Source: Allodiplogaster sudhausi
Lineage: Eukaryota; Nematoda; Chromadorea; Rhabditida; Diplogasteridae
Assembly: GCA_945643635.1 (NCBI GenBank)
Contig: CALZFC010000067.1
Span: 197,501-261,500, forward strand
DNA length: 64,000 nt
Direction: 5' to 3'
Each line of letters starts with the position of its first letter. The stretch's first letter is position 1. The notes beneath the pieces were generated by a model. The model did not search any database, was not told the DNA's origin, and was given only the letters and a program-made list of their open reading frames with translations. Positions 59,111-64,000 of the stretch are shown here, in pieces. Made by a program: the position numbers and the translations under genes.

Positions 59111-60857
59111 TAGTACATGGGCAAATTGTAGCAGGAGAGTTGGAAATAAATACGAAAAAAAATTGAGAAAACTTTTTTCAAGAAATATTTAACAGATTAA
59201 TAGCACGGCGACAAAGAAAACTCGATCAGCCCTCATCCCCATGCGCTCTTACATATTGATGAGGGGAATGCGAAATCCACCGGATAGCATTTTAGCAAAC
59301 GTTTTAATTTTACTTCCTTCTCCCCTCGCTCTCCCGCTGAATCGCTGACTATCTGGCTTTTTGGCTCAGAAAAATCCGCGATCATGTCATCGCGGATGTG
59401 TCTGAGCTTGTATAGCGACATATAAGAATCCCTAAACTAAGATGATAAAGGGTTAGGGAAGAGTGTTAGTTTGGTAAAGTGCGATTTTTCGATATATAAA
59501 TATTTGTGACATTTAAAAATTTAATTTCGCTTTCAAATTGCCCCAGCCTATTAAAGGATCGTACTACTTTACTTATTAATTTCAAATTGCTTTTCTCACT
59601 TATTTCCATGTTTCTCAAATTTGCTTCATATATTTTCAAACCTATTAGTCCAAGACGTGGCGTGCTCTCGATCAAAGCATTGTGCAACAATTCTTATTAA
59701 GATCATTCCAAGTTTGGCAAAACCGGCTGGACGTACATTTCGTCGAAATAATCTTTCTCAGAGACAGCGGTTCAAGTGGAAATAAAAAAAGTGGCATTAA
59801 TTATATTTATTCTCTCTCTCTCTCTCTTACTCTCTTTCTTTCTCTCTCTCACTCTCTCACTCTCTTTTCCTCCTTGTTCCTTCGATTAACCACTCGACAA
59901 AACATAGTTCATATTCAACTGTATCTATATACATATACTTTTTTTAAATGTAATGTTGTTGAACGGACTCTTATTTAAAATTAAATGGATGTTAGCCCAA
60001 AAATTCTTCCTACATTCACAGGGCTTGCAATTGTAGCAAACGACGGATAAAATATCGTATTTTTACCCCGGGTAACTAGTGGGAGAGATAAAAAGAGAGA
60101 GAGAGAAAATGAGAAAGTTGACAATGAGGTACATACATAGACAAAAATTGTAGCAGGAATGATTGAGATAAAACAAAATTGAGAAAACTTTTCTCCGAGA
60201 TAACGCCATTTGATCCTATTTGGTTGACTACTTGATCAGCTCGCGTCCCCTAGCGCTCTTACATATGTATTTCTGAAACGATTGCGTAATCCACCATATT
60301 CCATATAAGGGAAAGTTTTCAATTTAATTTTCCCTCCTTCGAAACTCTCTGTAACACACTTTCTCTCCATAGCTCTCTTTGTCTCTCGCTCTCTCTCTCC
60401 CTCCCACTTTTTGCCTTACTCTCTTACTACCCGTAAAATACCAATATAAAATGTTGATTCTCCAAGATGGAACGATGCAATGACGAATCCAACTTTTTCA
60501 TCATCATCCTTTGCTGTAATTTCGTCTTGACGTAATTCAAAGTTAACTTTTAATAAATAACAACCGCTCCAGAAAAGCGAAAATGACGAAATCTGTTGAA
60601 TCGATGTGAGCCTCAAACAAGCATTGACTATTTCACCTTGGATAACATTATTAATTCATAAATTGTGTCTGACCATGAGGAATCTCCCTTGTATTGATAT
60701 TTACGAAGAGCCTCTTAATTTATCCTCGATGCAGCGCGAGAATCCACCGTGTCCTGTGTGAAAGATGCATCTTTTTATCAAAGAAATGACTTAAAACTAA
60801 AATTAATCATACCTTTTTATATAAATTTGAAAACTTTAGCGAAAATAATTAATTTCT
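59111..60857. repeat. diverged duplicate blocks, no gene
   Basis: The order CGATCAGC, CCCC.AGCGCTCTTACATAT, CGAAATCCACC, AGTTTTCAATTTAATTTTCC.TCCTTC occurs at 59222-59345, 60233-60350 and 63738-63850. GAATCCACCGTGTCCTGTGTGAA (with G/A variants) occurs at 60743 and 62272. ATGGAACGA.GCA.TGACGAATCCA-like sequence occurs at 60473 and 61153. CT/GA tracts lie at 59813-59870, 60085-60120 and 60370-60405. No exon. Confidence 0.7.
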
Positions 60858-61475
60858 TTAAAGTAGCAGAAAACTTAAGGGGAATCCGTTAAAATTTTTC
60901 TGGTTATTGTAGACTAAAATAGTTTGAGAACCACCGATTCCTTTGGCTGTCTTGCCCATCCATTTTCTCTCAAGTAGTGAGATGAGTAAAGTAACTCTTT
61001 TCCTCTCTTTTTTCAATTCACTAAGATCTTTCACGGAACTCTGAAGCTTGCTCCCCTCACTGGCAAACATCTGTCGTGATGTCATAGAAGAGACTGTAAT
61101 GGCATGCTCTCTCGCTCTTGAAATAATGCAAAACAAACTGTTATTTCGCCAACATGGAACGACGCATTGACAAGTCCACCTTTTCTTCTCGAAGTCGCTG
61201 GCTTTAAAGTTTGCCTTCTCTTTTATTTTTTTTTGGTGGTTTATTAGATGTACATTCGACAAAATAGATGTGGTCGGGGGTAGACGGAGGGTGAAGCTCG
61301 ACCGGAGTGGCCGCCTTCGTCTTTTCATACTCTCCGATCGCTCTTTCCCCTGGGCATCTCTGCTCCCAGCTGTGCGGGCCTTAGGCCATTGCCACTGGTG
61401 AATGTGTCGCGGTCGCGCCCGCCCTCGCACTCGCCTCTCGCGCCCTGCCGCCGCCATTGAGCCGCACCGAAACAA
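60858..61475 (-). other. 205-codon open frame of doubtful coding value
   Basis: Uninterrupted minus-strand frame starting MFRCGSMAAAGRERR. The first 60 codons lie in a locally GC-rich patch (61300-61450); the rest is AT-rich with no domain, signal peptide or membrane segment. Part of it overlaps the duplicated non-coding block described for 60.4 kb, where the frame is not conserved. I treat it as chance or an old exon and do not call a gene. Confidence 0.2.
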
Positions 61476-61527
61476 TGCTTGTGAATAAATTGGGTTTTTT
61501 TTTGGAGGAAATAAAATATTTCGTATA

Positions 61528-61959
61528 CCGTATTTTCTCTATTAGTGCCCCCGGGGGCACTATTTTTCAATCCCCTTGCGAGAGGGGGGCACTATTAGAG
61601 GGGGGGGGGGTTCTATTAGAGGGAGGGGTACTATTTTTCAATGTGATTGGCTAAAAGTTTGTAAATAACAATTTATTCCTAACAAAAGAGATTTGTAGCT
61701 CTTCTTCAATTGAATCATCACCTGAAGATCCATTTTACTGTAAATTTTGAATCAATTTGTAATTAATTCATTGGGAAGAGCCTCCAGAATCTATTCGAGG
61801 TACATCTCGAGCCGAGGTGTTAGGCTAATAGGGGGGGCACTATTGGAGGGGGGGGTTCTATTAGAGGGAGGGATACTATTTTTCAATACCCTCGCGAGAG
61901 GGGGGCACTATTAGAGGGGGGTTCTAATAGAGGGAGGGGCACTAATAGAGAAAATACGG
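61528..61959. mobile_element. CCGTATTTTCTC MITE, copy 2
   Basis: 432 bp, both ends intact and flanked by TA (61526-61527, 61960-61961). G-rich on plus where the 26-kb copy is C-rich, so it is inserted in the opposite orientation. Contains AGTTTGT.AATAACAATTTATTCC and GAGGTACATCTCGAGCCGAGG in the middle. Confidence 0.85.
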
Positions 61960-61961
61960 TA

Positions 61962-63339
61962 ATACACATGCGAAAATATTTAAATTAAAAGATAAATGTT
62001 TTTTGTATTCAGGCAAATTTTAAAATAAAAAAAATTGTTTCACGAGAAAAGAACATTCAGGAGACGCGCGCTGTAAGCAGCTTGAAAATGTCGTAGAGTC
62101 GACTGCTCCACAACTACGAAAATGGCGAGACAAAAAAAAAAAGATGTAAGCCTCAATCAAGCATTGCCTGTTATATCTTGAATAATGTTATTCATCCATA
62201 AATGCGGCGCGAAAAAATGATGCATCATATTTTACGAAGGCTTCTTAATTTATCCTTAACGACGTGCGGGAATCCACCGTGTCCTGTGTGAAGGATGCAT
62301 CTTTTTTTAAAGACGAGATTGAAAACGATCCTTAGAATAAAGTTGGCAACTTGAGTGAAAATAATTAATTTCTTTAAGAAAGAGCAAAACTCAAGAGGAA
62401 TCAATCTTTAAAAAATTCAGGTCTTTGTAGCCGGCGTCTTCAAAAATCACAGGTGCTCCCACGCCTTTCGTCAAGCAAAACAGCGCGAATTCAATCGTGA
62501 GATTTCTGGAGAGAAGATGATTTCGTTAAAACTTTTAGAACAAAACGTAACTTTTAAGTGTCGCCCCACGTACTATCTTGTGGGTATGCACATCTAACGT
62601 CCAGAACCACTTATTTTGTTCCGGAGGAAGTACGATACTTATTTGTGGAGGTCATAAGCAACGCTCTACGTATCTCCCTTTTCTTTGTGTAAGCATGAGG
62701 TTGTAAAGTTGCGTAATGAGAACAGAAAACGCGGGCGAGCACCTGTCATCCTTGGGCGTGCTATGGCTGGTCGCAACGCGATATTCCATTCCCGTGGGTA
62801 CTGCTAAGTTATCGCAGGTTGCTTGCCATTGTGCTGATTTTTATATTTACATAAAGAAGGGTAGACCTCGAAGCATGAGTTGTTTCCAGCACAGTAGTAG
62901 ATATTTTTTTTAAATATGTGCAATTATTTTGTTCAGTCATGAAGACGATTGATCACTTAACATTCCAAAAGCTGTCATAATGTACGTTACGTTGACGCGA
63001 AAACCACCTGTCATGCTCTGTCACCATTTTTATTTTATTATCCGACAAATTCTGTCAAAAGAAAGACTGACTGATCGCGAGTTGTACCGATTATCAACTT
63101 GTACGCTCATTTATTCAATTATAAATTACTAATATTAATTATAAAGTAGGTTTATTCCGAGATCACTTCCACCACATCTTCGACTTCCACTGGTACTCCA
63201 TTTATCGCCATTCTAAAACAATATGTTAAGCCAGAAATAACATTGTGTGCATCTTCATTAAATGATAAAGGAAGCAATTATTGCTATTCAATCGAACATC
63301 GAATAACTATGAAAGAATTCTTATAAAGATCAACGTGCG
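61962..63339. other. no gene recognised
   Basis: Includes the second copy of the GAATCCACCGTGTCCTGTGTG block (62272) and the chemoreceptor-flank repeat at 62990-63125. No exon with splice signals was found. Confidence 0.45.
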
Positions 63340-63388
63340 TTTGTCAATCGAGACGGCAGCGGACATAGACAATGCCGAAGGAGTCCTG
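63340..63388 (-). pseudogene. short relic of the Srsx last exon
   Basis: The minus strand, after CTCTCTCGCAG, reads DSFGIVYVRCRLD and stops. Acceptor and position before a GA tract match the relic at 58808-58893 and the gene at 42809-42908. Confidence 0.45.
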
Positions 63389-63650
63389 CGAGAGGGAGAG
63401 AAAGAGAGTGTGATAGGGTGAGAGAGAGAGAGTGTGAGAGAGGTAGAGAAAGAGAGTGTGATTGGGTGAGAGAGAGAGTGTGAGAGGGAGAGAAAGAGAG
63501 TGTGAGAGGGTGAGAGAGTGTGAGAGGGAGAGAAAGAGAGTGTGAGAGGGTGAGAGAGAGTGTGAGAGGGAGAGAAAGAGAGTGTGAGAGGGTGAGAGAG
63601 AGTGTGTGACAAGCCTAGAGTGAGAGAATGAGAGAGATGCAGACAAAGAG
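63389..63650. repeat. purine minisatellite
   Basis: Unit GAGAGGGAGAGAAAGAGAGTG followed by TGAGAGGGTGA repeats five to six times with a period of 30-62 bp, then degenerates. Ser/Leu/Thr-rich frames on minus come from it. Confidence 0.9.
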
Positions 63651-64000
63651 TGGAAGAGATAACAGGAGGGAATCTGAGATGGTGGAGTTGCATATGTAAA
63701 ATAGAGAAAACCATAGAGTAAGAGCCCAAGAATAAAAATCGATCAGCTCTCATCCCCAAACGCTAATACCAATTGCTGAGACGAATACGAAATCCACCGG
63801 ACATCATTTTAGTGAAAGCTTTCAATTAAATTTTTTCCGTCCTTCTCCCCTTTCTCTCCCCTGAATCTCTGTCTCTCTCCCGCTGTCTCGGTGTCTTTCG
63901 ATATTTCTCTCTCTATCTCTCTGTCTCCCTATCCCTCACTATCTTCAATACTCTCTCACTCCCCTAATAATGCAAAGCTAACCGTTGATTCGACAAGAAG
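63651..64000. other. repeat block, no gene
   Basis: Third copy of the block seen at 59.2 and 60.2 kb, ending in a CT-rich stretch at 63840-63960. Continues out of the window. Confidence 0.6.

Noticed and set aside
60858..61475. 205-codon minus-strand frame as a gene
   Set aside because: No splice context, domain or signal; composition changes abruptly along it and part lies in a duplicated non-coding block whose other copies are not open.

Overview
This window reads as nuclear DNA of a free-living-type nematode, most like a diplogastrid such as Pristionchus (inference). Four things point this way: many short exons joined by small introns with TTTCAG-type acceptors; nematode-specific chemoreceptor families (Srsx and an Sri/Srh-like receptor); a nematode-type Aa_trans transporter and a DEG/ENaC channel; and an intron-bearing GH5 cellulase with a signal peptide, a trait known from horizontally acquired genes in Pristionchus and in plant-parasitic nematodes. 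There are no operons, rRNA genes or CRISPR arrays. Most open frames longer than 60 codons in the window are low-complexity (GA)n/(CT)n translations, not genes.

Layout. 1-6.9 kb: gene-poor, with a two-exon relic of the transporter (1108-1747), purine/pyrimidine tracts and a 749-bp palindromic TA-type MITE (5660-6408). 6992-12810, minus strand: a complete 14-exon amino-acid transporter of 528 codons, with a decayed RTE-type LINE in one intron. 12.8-14.1 kb: a tandemly duplicated CT-rich block. 14095-21155: a 7.06-kb foldback element with 3.4-kb inverted arms, a 230-bp unpaired centre and outer ends built of ~200-bp repeats carrying tRNA-like B boxes. 21.2-30.8 kb: four diverged copies of a GA/CT-rich block, relics of the transporter and of the glutamate-receptor 3' exon, and MITEs. 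31082-36016, minus: a complete 12-exon divergent ionotropic glutamate receptor (471 aa as modelled). 37-41.3 kb: a hAT-like MITE, a GH5 first-exon relic split from its own 5' flank by a 494-bp TTAA MITE, then the three-exon GH5 cellulase gene (40189-41290, minus), which carries one apparent frameshift. 42.8-48.5 kb: chemoreceptors, an Srsx gene on minus and a damaged Sri/Srh-like gene on plus interrupted by a MITE. 49.6-52.3 kb: two weak orphan genes. 53.1-57.1 kb, minus: a DEG/ENaC sodium channel gene with an internal exon-block duplication. 58-64 kb: repeated relics of the chemoreceptor 3' region and more GA/CT tracts.

The functional theme is sensory/transport membrane proteins (glutamate-gated-like receptor, DEG/ENaC channel, chemoreceptors, amino-acid transporter) plus one secreted plant or microbial cell-wall enzyme. 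The structural theme is heavy local duplication. Several paralogous copies preserve the pre-insertion (empty) site of a nearby transposon, so target-site duplications can be read directly: TTAA for the 494-bp family and TACGGC for the large foldback. Gene models below were assembled by hand from splice-site phase and protein-family resemblance; no database search was possible.
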